A stretch of DNA of 64,000 nucleotides from NCBI GenBank assembly GCA_032358165.1, contig JAALGY010000041.1, positions 3,224,001 to 3,288,000 of the forward strand, written 5' to 3'. Shown here in pieces: positions 23,601-37,655 of the stretch. A program made the translations under genes and the position numbers. Origin of the DNA: Diplosphaera chodatii. Lineage: Eukaryota > Chlorophyta > Trebouxiophyceae > Prasiolales > Stichococcaceae. Under the pieces are notes generated by a model. That model had not been told where the DNA came from. It saw only the letters and a list, made by a program, of their open reading frames with translations, and made no database searches. Positions within the stretch are counted from its first letter, which is position 1. Each line of letters opens with the position of its first letter.

Positions 23601-24494
23601 GTGCCGGCAGGCATGTTTGGCGTGGGCGGCGGCATCGTGAAGGGGCCCCTGATGCTGGAGATGGGGGTGTTGCCCGACGTGGCGGCGGCCACCAGCGCCA
23701 CCATGATCATGTGAGCCCTGGGACGCCCTGCGCCCTGCAAACATACACGGCAGTACCCCTGCTGCAAGCGGTTGCAACAGTCCCGGGCAATGGCGCACTT
23801 CGTCGTTCAAGCAACCTGTTGATGCAGGTTCACAGCAGCCTCTGCAAGCGCCGTCTACATCGGCTTCGGCACCGTCAAGTGCGCCCCTGCGCACATGCTG
23901 GCCTCCACCCACTACCGTCGACCCTGCACCTGCAGCCCCGGGTGCAGCACAGCACAGCACCACAGGGTGGGCACACTCACGCGCACATGCTCAAAGCGGC
24001 GCCCGCGACCTGCAGGGCCGACTACGGCGTGGCCGTGTTCCTCGTCGGGTTCCTGGTCACGCTGGCGGGGCAGGCGGCGGCGTACTGGCTGATGCACCGG
24101 CTGCAGCGCCGCTCCGTCGTCATCTTCTGCATGGCCGCCCTCATGTGAGCTGCACGAGAGCGTCAGTGCCGCGTGCTCATCTTGGTCCGAAGAGTTCGGA
24201 CCGGCAGCTGCCCGCAAGTGTTTTGCATCCTGATGCAGTGTCCTGTCCCCACTCTCCGTCAGCTGGTCACATGCCTGGCTGCTGTCTGCCGCTCCAATTG
24301 CTGTGCGCATGGGCTTGTTGAGCTGTGAAAGCAGTGGCAGCCTGCTGCAGCATGCGAGCACGATGCCAATGGCCGACCCTACCGTCATTGTCTGCAGGAG
24401 CATCGCGGCCGTGGTGATGACGGCCGAGAGCGCCTTCCGGACAGTGGGCGCTGCAAAGCACCACCGCCTCGCCGACTGGGGCAGCGTCTGCTGA
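20682..24494 (+). CDS. TauE/SafE-family anion transporter, tandem copy B
   Basis: A paralogue of the gene just upstream, same strand and same exon order. Exon 1 (20682-20770) encodes MRRLVHMQHAPLSSVLGGML, a signal-peptide-like start. It splices in phase 2 to 20933 (YLGASMHKNLFPLDGGDIGG). This start was chosen because its length (about 43 residues to FPL) matches the intronless N-terminus of copy A. Later blocks are GGALLVPILLLIM (about 21148-21186), FHPNNAVALSNVTIVG (about 21283-21330) and MEPTTILGALVGSYVNK (about 21656-21703). Next come LLPAWVTTVLLAALLLFLAT (21857 on) and a charged cytosolic or lumenal loop with VSEHTTLFEDLHDR. Then RCGSAAYWAIALSLVPVTGL (about 23053 on), GMFGVGGGIVKGPLMLEMGV (about 23612 on), FTAASASAVYIGFGTVK, DYGVAVFLVGFLVTLAGQAA and RRSVVIFCMAALM. 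The last exon ends HHRLADWGSVC and TGA at 24494. The function is as for copy A; divergence in the central loop may mean different regulation. Confidence 0.87.
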
Positions 24495-24746
24495 GCGGCC
24501 TGGAGCAGCGGATGGGAGTGTGTAAGCAGTCGAGCGCCACTGATGTTCTGAGGTGGATGGTGCTCCAGGTCGCCCCCTGTTGCACTGCTGCGCCTGAAGA
24601 CAGCGAGCGTTCAGGGGCAGCGGCGTCACAAGGGCCGAGAGGTCATAACTTCGCAGCTGGCAACAGAGGAAGGGCCTGCGGCAGCGTGCGGACCAGCAGC
24701 ATAGAAATATTGTTGACTGCATTCCTGATCGGGGTGACGAGAGGGG

Positions 24747-24751
24747 TGTAA
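24747..24751 (+). terminator. TGTAA polyadenylation motif of TauE/SafE copy B
   Basis: TGTAA sits about 250 bases after the stop codon of copy B. Confidence 0.35.
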
Positions 24752-25083
24752 TCTTGGCGTTGTTTGCATTACGCTTGCTCTAGGGTCTAGGATTTGTTGT
24801 TTCAGTCGTCGTTCTAGCCATTCGTGGGAAAGGGATGTTGGACGCCAGAAGTAATCGTATGTGTGATGCACACACTTGTCTTGTTTCCCTTTGTTTGACT
24901 TGCAACGAACAGGCTTGGGCACATGCAAGCGCAGACCTGCATGTTACTTGGTCCAGCGGTACACCATGCTGCAAATGCGATTGCAGGTGCACACCACAAT
25001 GCAGCTTCCCATCTGTGGTGCATGCGCTGCACACAGGCCGGCAGACAAACGGATTTTGGGTTCTGTGAGGTCACGTTGATGAC

Positions 25084-25088
25084 TTACA
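25084..25088 (-). terminator. TGTAA polyadenylation motif of HSP90C
   Basis: TTACA on the plus strand (TGTAA in the transcript sense) lies about 205 bases past the HSP90C stop. Confidence 0.3.
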
Positions 25089-25292
25089 TCCATCAACTGG
25101 CAGACATCTACCTAGGAATACTGTACTGAATGAGGTTCACTGTAGTCAACATAGAAGGCAGATCGCGCCATGCCACCACTAAAGCAGCCCAGATGTTAGT
25201 CTCCTGCTCAGAGGCAGCCTGCTCCGACTGCTGACAGGGTACTGCGAATGCTGGAGTGCCAAGCCGGCAGTTGCCGACCGCCAGCTATGCAA

Positions 25293-28200
25293 TCACTTCT
25301 GCCATGGGTCGCTGCCGTCGCCCTCCGGCATGACCTCTGGCGTCACCTCCTCGCGCCGGGGCGCTGCGGTGTAGGCGCCGCTGCCGGCTGCCTTGCCGTC
25401 AGCGGAGGCACTGCTGTCGCTGGCGCTGCTGCTGCTGCCGCTGCTGCTGCCGCCGCCCACTGCGCCTGCCGCAATAAGGCTGTAGATCCTGCCGGCAAAC
25501 TCCTTGGGGCTCTCCACGCCGAAGCCGCTGGTGACCATTGCCGTCTCATACAGCAGCTCGCAGGTCGCCCGGGCCGCTTCTCCCGCCGGGTCCGCCTCGA
25601 ATTGGGACTTCAGGGCGGCGACGACGGGGGACTCTGCGTTCAGCTCCATGATGCGGCGGCCCTTCATGTACTCCATCGCCCGCGAGTCCGCCATCGTCTG
25701 CGGGGCGGGCAACAGTGTGCAGTGAGCACGCATTGTGAGGCCGGCTGGAGAAGGTGCTCCCGATTCTGCCGCAGATCGGGGGGCTCCCTGGCCATGATGG
25801 CGCTCACAGGCGGCGTGGCATGCTGCGGGGTGGGTCGTCGCGGCGGCCGCCCCACCTGGCTCTTCATGATGCGCTCCATGTTGGCGGTCCAGCCGAACTT
25901 GGAGGTGACGAGGGCGACCGGGGAGTCGGACAGGCGGCGGGACACCTCGACGCGCTCCACGCGCTCGCCCAGCGTCGCCTTGATGAAGTCCATCAGCGGC
26001 TTGAGCTCCTTCTCCGCCGCCTCCGCCTGCCGGGTGAAAGCACACAGCGCTCAGCACACGCCACACGCGGGACCCGACTAAGGTCCCACGGCAGCGGCCG
26101 CTGCTCCTTGTCGGCAACCGCCGCCTGGTGACTGATGCGGTGCAGCTCACCCGTGGTGAGTGAACATGAGCGCAGGGCGGCAGAGGCCACGGCGCGTCCC
26201 AACACACCAGGATCAGCACCCTGCGCTCGCCCCTGGCAGCCGCATGCGTGCCGACAAGCGCCCAGAACATGGTGCGTGACGAGGTTGGCTCACCTTCTTG
26301 CCCTCCTCCTCGTCCGTCTCCAGCCCCTCGCGCGACACATCCACCAGCTCCCGCCCGTCGAAGGTGGCCAGGTTGGTGAACACCACCTCATCGATCGCCT
26401 CCGTGAGGTACAGCACCTGGCGGGCGGGGCGGCAGGGTTTAGGGTTTAGGGTTTAGCTGTGGCATCCCATTCCGTGTGATGGGACATGTGTGTGCAAGTG
26501 ACCCATGCAGCAGTCTGCCGGCATGCGCTGCGCTGTGAGTCGGCCTCCCGGTCGCTTCAGGAGCTGATAGCCACAGCCACCTCCTGACGAGCCTGTTGGT
26601 GCCGCCTCGAAGCACCCAGCACTGGTTCCTGATGATGCTGCCGATGTGCCGCCTGCCGTGTCCAGATCGAGGCACTTGCGACGTTGCAAGGTCCGCGCAC
26701 CTCGTAGCCCTTGCGGACCAGCTGCTCGGTGAAGGGCGCCGCCTCCGCCTGCTGCTTAGAGTCGGTGCAAATGTAGAAGATGCCCTTCTGGCCCTCCTTC
26801 ATCCTGCAGGCACATTTGGAAAGTGCTCTGCTTCAAAGGGGTCCACACCGCCTGATACTAGTAACCAGCTACAGTGAACCTGGTGCCTGCCCGCTGCCGA
26901 CACCCCGCCTCAAAAGTGTTCGACGTACATAGTCTACTGCCTGTAGCAGCACTGGCTGGGGCTGCGGGTGGCCACACATCAGTGCAGCTCCGATTAGAGT
27001 CGTCTCTTGAACATGCCATCTCACCTGCTGACATATTCGGCCAGGCTGGTCATGTCGTCGCCTGACTTGGAGGAGGAGTAGCGCAGCAGCGGCGCCAGCG
27101 CATCCCGGTTGGCCTGGTCCTCCACGATGCCCATCTTCAGATTCCTGCAGAGCAGGCAGTCCAGTACGAACTCGGCACAACCGATGATGCATTCTGCAGG
27201 TCAGACTGGCACTTGCACATGCACGAGGAGAGCATGCCTGTGAGGCCAGGCCAGGCCAAGCCAAGCCAGCCAGACGTATGTCGTCCTCCACATGCACCAA
27301 GACACTGCAGCTGCAGTATGTATTTGCGGCATGCTGCGGGTGCAGCCAACAGGGTTCATGCAGAACCCGACCTAAAGCTAGTGATGCCAAGGCAGCGCAC
27401 CGGCCAAACGCCTCGTAGAAGGTGTCGTAATCCTTCTTGCCCTTGTCGTCGGCGGGCCGCTCCGCGATCTCCTTGAGCATGTCCAGCGACTTCTTGACCA
27501 GCTGCTTGCGGATGACACGCACCACGCGCGACTCCTGCAGCAGCAGCACAGAGTGCTGGACTCATCATGTGTGCTATGCATGGCATGATGCTGCAGCTGC
27601 AGCTGACAGTGTGATCCACACAGTATGGTGTCCGCAGACATGCCAGCATTTTGAAGAGCCCGAGGTCGTTAATTGACCTTGGACACTGCTGAAGTTCTAT
27701 GTACACTGTGGTGAAATGCCAGTGCACAACGCTGCCTCCCAAACACATACCGTCCATGATGATGGACCACGGGCTGTTGTGCCAGATACTCATTGCTATG
27801 GGTAGCACTGCTGTGTGAAGCCAGAGATGCGCAGTTGGACTGTGCAGGTATCCGCACGCACCTGCAGGATCTCGCGCGACACGTTGAGTGGCAGGTCCGA
27901 GGAGTCGACGATGCCCTTGATGAAGCTGAGGTAGCGCGGCATCAGCGCCTCGTCGAATTCATCCGAAATAAACACGCGCTTCACGTACAGCCGGATGCTG
28001 CGGCTCTTGGCCATCCAGTCCTGCAGTGCCAGGCACACTTGCTGCCGACCAGGTGGCAGGTGACACAGCATGTTTACACTGCTACTGCACATGCCAGCGT
28101 GGACAGCCAGCCTGTCGATCTGCCACATACATGCTACAGCTCAAGGCCCAGCAGGTACTGGCACAGAGGTCAGACATGACTTGTACTGACAGTGACTGCA

Positions 28201-30924
28201 CGTAAGTGAGAACCTGTACTGCGAGCATAGAGGGACTCAGTGAGGGTGGTGCAAGCCTGATCAGGAGTTTGGGCTTGGGGTTCTGCGCGCCTGCTGCTCG
28301 AAGGGCGCCATGCCGGGGACGAACATCAGGGCGCGGAACTCGATGGTGCCCTCCACGTTGAAGTGCGAGGTGGCCAGCGGCTCCAGGAACTCCTTGAAGG
28401 TGAGCTTGAAGAACTCGTCGTACTCGTCCTTCTTGACCTGCGGACGGTGGAGCGAGACATCAGGCGCACGAGGACGGGGCTTGGTGGGCCGGTGCAAGTG
28501 AGGTTGGCCTTGATGCTGGCAGCTCTGCTGCTGGCTGGATGGCCGCGGTGTCGGCTACCAGCAGACTCGTGCAGCTGACGCCACATCGTGGGAGAGTGCC
28601 AGTCCATACCGATACGCAGGCGAATATGGCACAAAGACAGCATCGTGAGGTGGGGAATTCCGGGGGCATCGTGAGCGCACCTCGCGGGGGGAGCGGGTCC
28701 AGAGCGGCTTGTTGTCGTTCTGCACCGCCCAGTCCTGCACCTCCTTCTGCTCCGTCTTCATGACGGTCTCCACCGGCTTGGCCTCCTCGCCCTGCAGCAC
28801 GGCAAAGCCGCTGAGGCCGGGGTGCACCGGTGCCAAGAGTGCCGAGTGGAGGTGTCCAACAGCAGTGTGGCAGCAAATAATACGTGTCAATCAACACCAA
28901 CTTGCGACGCAGGCGCATAGTGATGCTGCGCAGGTGTGCTGAAGGCAGCACCGCCAGCTTGCACCGCATGCAGTGCCGCCAAGCGGCATCATGATTTTGC
29001 AATGCACCTTCTCCTTGGCCTCCTCCTCTGCCTTCTGCCGAGCCTTCTCAGTGGCCTCCGCATCCTCCACCTGCTCGCTCTCTGTCCTGCACGGGCGCAG
29101 ATGTGCCGGTGGTTCACAGCCGGCAAAAGCAAACATGGCCAGACAAGCTAAGAGTGTGCATGTGCCCAGCAGTGCGATGACATGGCGAATACGAAACTGC
29201 ACTGGGCAGAATTGCAGCCTTTCCGGCATCGCACTGCTGGGTCCACAGCATGATGGCCAGATTCACGAGCTCACAACGCTTCTGTATGGAGGGTGTCGCA
29301 GGTTGTGAGCGGGTTGCCAGCACATGCATGTGGGAATGCGAGAACCTAGACGACGCTGCTCACCGCTTGGCCCACAGCTTGATGGGGAAGGCGATGAACT
29401 CGGAGTACTGCTTGATGAGCGCGCCCAGCTTCTTGTCGTCGGCATACTCCGCGGCGTCCTCCTTCAGGTGCAGCGTGACCCGCGTGCCGCGCGGCAGCTG
29501 CTCGCTGTCGGTATCCTCACGGATCTGCACGGCGCGCAAGACATGCCTCCACGTGCTGGCGAGGCCAGAGCCCATGCTGCCGTTCCACTCCTCTATGCAG
29601 CCGTGCGAACTGGCGCAAGTGGTGGTGGGGCCGTCAAGGTCTGGCCAGCGCTCCCACCTTGAACTCGTGGCTGCCGGCGGTCGCCTCCCAGCGCCACTGC
29701 TTGTCGTCGGCGTGGTTGCGCGACTGCACCACCACGCGGTCGGCGACCAGGAAGGAGGAGTAGAAGCCCACGCCGAACTGGCCGATCAGGTTCGCGTCCC
29801 CCTTGCCCTCCTGCGCGAACAGGCGAGCAGCCGTGTCAGCATTCAGCGCTGAAGCTGCTGTCCTCAAAACCAAGAAACACCCTGTAAGATGTGCAAAATT
29901 TGCTGACACACTAAAGGGCAAGTACCTTGATCGCCTCTGCAAACTTGGCTGTGCCGGAGCGCGCGATGGTGCCAAGGCTGGACAGGATGTCGTCGCGCGT
30001 CATGCCGACGCCTGTGTCCCTGTTGCAGGACAACGTGAAGCGCATGGCTGCTAGCTTCAGCACAGTGATGCTGGTCGCGCTACATGCATGCAACAGATGT
30101 GATATCAGCCCAGGGACTGCTGCCAGGCCCGCACTCCGTGCCAAGGTCACCAACCACAAGGTAGCAGGCTCTCACTCGATGACGATGGTCTTCGAGTCGG
30201 GGTCCGCGCGCACGCGGATCTCCAGGTCGGAGCCGGCGGCGAGCGCGCTGGAGTCTGAGAGGCCCAGGAAGCGGATCTTGTCCAGGGCGTCACTGGCATT
30301 GGAGATCAGCTCCCGCAGGAACACGTCCCGGTTGGAGTACAGGCTGTTGACGATCATGTCCATTAGCCGGTCCACCTGGCAGGAGCATCGCCAGCGTCAG
30401 CATGACGTTGGACGCCACGAGTTGATCTTGCAGGCTGGGGCTGGGCCAGTTGCACAGCACTGCACGCCTGCAAGCTGCATGCAAGCAGCAAGGCGCATGC
30501 AGGCAGCTGAGCTTCAGGGCATGACCGTCCTATGGCGCTTGCTTCCTCGCCTGCTGTTCAAGTTGCTGTCCCTCACCTCTGCCTGGTACTGGAATGTCTC
30601 CTCGGGCGCCTCTGCCGTCGCCGCCGCGGCGGTGATGCTGCGTAGCCGCCGCTGCTGCTGGCTGCTGCCGCGCTGCATGAGCTGCGTCCAGGCTGCGGGT
30701 GCAGCCGGCTTCAGCGCTGTCAGCATGTGCTGCTGCTGCCGTGCCGCCACGACGAGTGCCGGACGGCCGGCATGGCGGTATACGCCTGTGCATATGCGGC
30801 GTGCGGCGCCAGGCGCCAGCTGTGCTGTGTTGCCAGAGCTCACTCGCATCTCGGCCTGCACGGCTGATGTGACCGACCGGCTGAACATGGTCCTCAGCAG
30901 GCTGCCAGCGAGGTGCACGCGCAT
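25293..30924 (-). CDS. HSP90C: Organellar HSP90 chaperone, plastid type (HSP90C)
   Basis: An ATP-dependent Hsp90 chaperone read right to left over about 15 exons. The ATG at 30924 opens an Arg/Ser/Ala-rich N-terminus of about 115 residues, fitting a transit peptide, before FQYQAEV. The GHKL ATPase domain shows [20 protein letters not shown] (ATP/Mg Glu in ELISNASDA near 30312), DTGVGMT (about 30018) and [16 protein letters not shown] (about 29783). The middle domain has [28 protein letters not shown] and the client/catalytic-loop block [16 protein letters not shown] (about 27870 and 27530). The C-terminal domain has [16 protein letters not shown] and [10 protein letters not shown]. There is no cytosolic MEEVD tail or ER KDEL signal. 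The end reads GDGSDPWQK, like the DPW-containing tail of Arabidopsis plastid HSP90.5. Plastid rather than mitochondrial location is inferred from that tail. A Ser/Gly-rich insert sits just before the tail. An intron carries telomeric repeats (26434-26456). Confidence 0.93.
26434..26456 (+). repeat. Interstitial telomeric repeat, (TTTAGGG)3 type
   Basis: About three copies of the plant/chlorophyte telomere heptamer TTTAGGG lie in an HSP90C intron, just after the exon encoding [13 protein letters not shown]. Telomerase-mediated repair of an old break is one common origin of such patches. Confidence 0.85.
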
Positions 30925-32550
30925 CAGTGGGTAGGCATGCAAGCTGCAGCGTCCACCGATCCTGTCAGACTGTTGATGATGTACGGATACTTTGATGTGG
31001 GGCTCAGCGCCGCACTTAGCCTGGTGTCGGTGTCTGGCCGCCGGTTCCGGAACTTTCCAGAGTCCCGCAGTAGTATGTGGCTGTAGTCCGACCAAGGGGT
31101 GTGACCACTGCCAGCCTCACGAGAGGGAAAAGGAAGGAAAAGGTGTCGTGACGTGTCGAGATGAATATAGACACTTCGAAGGGTTTGCGCCAGATATTTT
31201 GGCCAGTGGCGACTTGGCCGGAGACTGCAGCTGCCGCTCAGGTCCTGAAGTCTGGTGCCCTGCTCCACGCATGTTTCACCTTGCGAGGGTCACTCCAGAT
31301 CATTTTGATATCGGTAGGGAGCACGCGGCAGCATCTCGAGACCAGCGCTGCTCCCATTTGACACGCGGCCAGCTTCGCATCCCAGGTGGGCATTCGCAAA
31401 CGCACCTCCATGCGTAGCCCATTGGGCGCAATCTCTCCGGTGCACGTTCACATCTGTTGGTGTATGCCCAGGCGACAGTTTCGTGAATTACAACGTGCAG
31501 AAAGCCGGGCCGCAGTCGTGTGCGGCTGTGGGCAGACTGCCCTGTTTTGGCTCAGAACCCGTGCCCGTGAACGGCAGCGCCTTGCGCCGTAGCGGCGTGC
31601 GTGGTAGTAGCATGGATCAGACCGGTGCATGTGGTGTTTGCCCCTTACAGACATGGCAGAGACCACCGCCTTCTACTGCACCTTTAAGTGCGAATTTTCG
31701 TGCTTGGAGTCACGGGCAGACCAGTGCAAAGGGCGCATATGCAACGTTTGAGTGTCCTACCTGTAAAGCTGGATCCTGCATGCGTGGCCCGACTTCGCGG
31801 CCACCTTCAGGAAGCTGGGGTGCAAGCTGTCAGGCTGGACCTTTCCCGGCGCAGCTGCTCCCTCGGCACGCCTCGGAGCACGATCACGCTACGGGTGCAC
31901 TCCAAGCCGTGAGTCGTGTGGCGTGCAATGCACTGCCGGTCCCACAGATCGACATCTGCAACCCTCCGGCGGCCTGTCCGGTGCCGGGTTGCGAGTTTCT
32001 GTGACGTCGGCGGGTGCACCGGGATGCTTGTAATTCACATTGATCCACATGTGCTGATTGTCGTTCGCCGTATAGCGTTGCACCCGCGGTGCGTATTTGC
32101 CTGGTTACTAAGGGCATCGCCTGGCTGACTGTTGCCGGGCAGTCGAAGCCTGGCCAGCATCTCCTCATGCCACAGTCAGCTCGTGCAACGCACATTTGCG
32201 TGCTCTACATCAAGCTGATGGCTTTGAGACACCGCGTGGACGGTTGCCGCTTGGCTTTCAACATGAGTAACAGCATGTGCGGTCGGCGCCAGCTACCTAG
32301 TAGCATCCATGCTGCCAACAGTGAGCCTCTCAAGGCTCTTTCAGCATGAAGGCACACACTGCGACCGGGCAGCAGCTACATGAGCTTGAGACCTGTTTGT
32401 CATTTTGGCATTGTAGCCTCCTAATGTGTCAGTATGTGCGCTTGATCCTGCGGCTCACACAATGGCTGGCTCTCATGCAGGCTGTGGCGGAATGACGACA
32501 GATAGCTGAGCCGAGGCACGTGGCGGAGCCAGCAGGGCGCTGTCCGTCCT
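30925..32550. promoter_or_regulatory. Divergent region between HSP90C and the U2AF65-like gene
   Basis: About 1.6 kb with the promoters of HSP90C (-) and the U2AF65-like gene (+). Short open frames exist near 31610-32130, one of which is listed separately with low confidence. I saw no heat-shock element array that I could defend. Confidence 0.35.
31739..32128 (+). CDS. Possible small two-exon protein, unknown
   Basis: An ATG frame from 31739 reads RLSVLPVKLDPACVARLRGH and LQEAGVQAVRLDLSRRSC, with protein-like composition and high GC at third positions. A GTGAGT donor follows the codons for VHSK (about 31908). The acceptor CCCACAG at about 31941-31947 restores a frame that runs STSATLRRPVRCRV and GGCTGMLVIHIDPHVLIVV to a TGA at 32126-32128. 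A second overlapping frame starts at 31655 and encodes a 32-residue Cys-rich peptide (FYCTFKCEFSCLES). Neither matches a family I know. This could be a short gene or chance reading in a promoter. Confidence 0.2.
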
Positions 32551-36062
<3,512 letters not shown>

Positions 36063-37655
36063 GCGCCGGCGGCAGCGGCCGTGGCGATGCGTCAGGCGTC
36101 GCCAGAGGCGGCATTGCTGGCGCCAGCAGCGGGAGGCAGGCGGCTGCGGCAGGCGGCTGCTGTGACGGCCAGCTGGGCCGGCAGCAGAGTCGCCTGCAGC
36201 GGCCTGCATGGCCGCTCGGGACTGCGCCAGGGGCTGGCAGCAGGGCAGCCAGGCCCGCGGCTTGCACTGGCTTGGGGCATTCTGCTCAGCCAGGCCACCA
36301 GTTTTCGTAGCTCGCAGAGTCAGCGGTGCGATGGGCACCGCAGCAGCCGTGGCGCCAGCGGGCATCGGGGATGGCAGTAAAGCATTTTGCCCTCTCATCG
36401 CACAAGGCAGCAGCTGCCACCGCTGCAACAGCGGCAGCCGGCAGGTGTGCTGGTGGCAGCACTTTACCCCTGGGGGTGCATGGCAGGTGCCCCTGCAGGG
36501 AACTGCGGGGGTGCCTGCCATGTGACCCTCGCATATCACTCTCGGTTCAGGGTCTCTTTTCCCATCTTATTTCAGCAGCATGCTCCGGCCCAAAGATTCC
36601 GGTGGGACGCGTCAGATCCCCACCATCTTTTCGGTTTGAAGGGCATCATGCCCATCGATGCTGGCCTCGGTGCGGTGCCCCGGGCTGAATCCCAGCACCC
36701 ACCGGCGGCAGCATTGTTCCGAACACGAACAGCCGCGCCAAACAGCCTCCGACGACATGACAGCAATTCAGCGTGCAGCGATGTTGCGCTCAGCAGAAGG
36801 CTTTCCTCTAGGTTTGCTCCGATTCTTTTTCAGGTTCGAGGTGTCTTTCGTGTCAGGCACGATGATTCTTGCTTTCTTTTGCGAAGGGGTGCTATGCCCC
36901 AACCTCCCGCCTTTGGGTACCGATTCGTGGGGTGGCTGCTGCATTTGGCAGCGCAGCCTGATGATCCCCCTTTGCCAGCATCCCACCTTATGATACATGC
37001 ATCCTACAGCGTTGCCGGGGTGGATTTTGAGCATCGCAGCGCAGATGTTTACTCGGACTCTGATGGATCAGCGAGGGTGTGGCACCTGAGAAACACCCCT
37101 TGGCAGGGTTGCTGCGGGAGGACACCTCCCAGACACACATGCGTTTGTGCGGCATCAGCTTGGAATGGGTGTTGGCCCTCCGACAGTTTGTGGACGTATT
37201 GTGCGATGCATGCCGCCGCTGCGGCCGGCATGCATCCAGTGGTCGGGTGTGCAGTTCTGCATGCATGCGCAGGCAACGTTCGCTTGCCTGACGCGCCCCT
37301 ATCAGCTACCTAGCGAGTTTGGTTGGTTGGTTGGACCCCCTGCCCTGCATGTCCGTCTTGCTCAGCATCGGATGCCGGCTTTCATTGGTAAATTGTCATT
37401 GTGAGACGCTGGTCCACACCTCAGAACGCCATGACGGCTCCCACTCACCATTGCACGGTTGCACTGCACACTCTTCGGGTGCAGGCACTACCCGCAGCTG
37501 TGAACACCACTTGACAAGCATGCACCATGGTCGGCGCCAGGCACTGACTGCAAACACCACCTCATGCCGGGCATGCATGGCACTTCAGTGTCGGCACCCT
37601 CACATGGACGATGTACAAGTACAGCCCCTGAAGTACCCCTGGTAGCACCGATCGA
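36063..37655. other. Convergent intergenic region with no confident gene
   Basis: About 1.6 kb between the U2AF65-like stop (+) and the CASP stop (-). A long plus-strand frame is open from about 36387 to 37313 without an obvious start codon near its beginning. Its translation is Cys/His/Pro-rich and resembles no family. I did not call it. There are short runs such as TTGGTTGGTTGG at 37319-37334. No U2AF UHM exon was found here. Confidence 0.4.

Larger units (their letters stand above)
24495..25292. other. Convergent 3' intergenic region
   Basis: The region lies between TauE/SafE copy B (+) and HSP90C (-). It contains TGTAA motifs for both genes and A/T-richer DNA at 24720-24900. No credible coding region. 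Confidence 0.45.

Noticed and set aside
27240..27275. Repeated GGCCA/AGCCA units as a possible regulatory repeat
   Set aside because: A short intronic low-complexity run without structure or wider recurrence.
30514..31095. Longer N-terminus of HSP90C from 31095
   Set aside because: That frame opens with a His/Cys-rich stretch unlike a transit peptide. The ATG at 30924 gives a plausible Arg/Ser-rich transit sequence.
36387..37313. 308-codon plus-strand open frame
   Set aside because: It starts at TTG with no early ATG. Its translation is Cys/His/Pro-rich without family blocks, and one WD-like string (SDSDGSARVWHLRN) is not enough to call a repeat protein.
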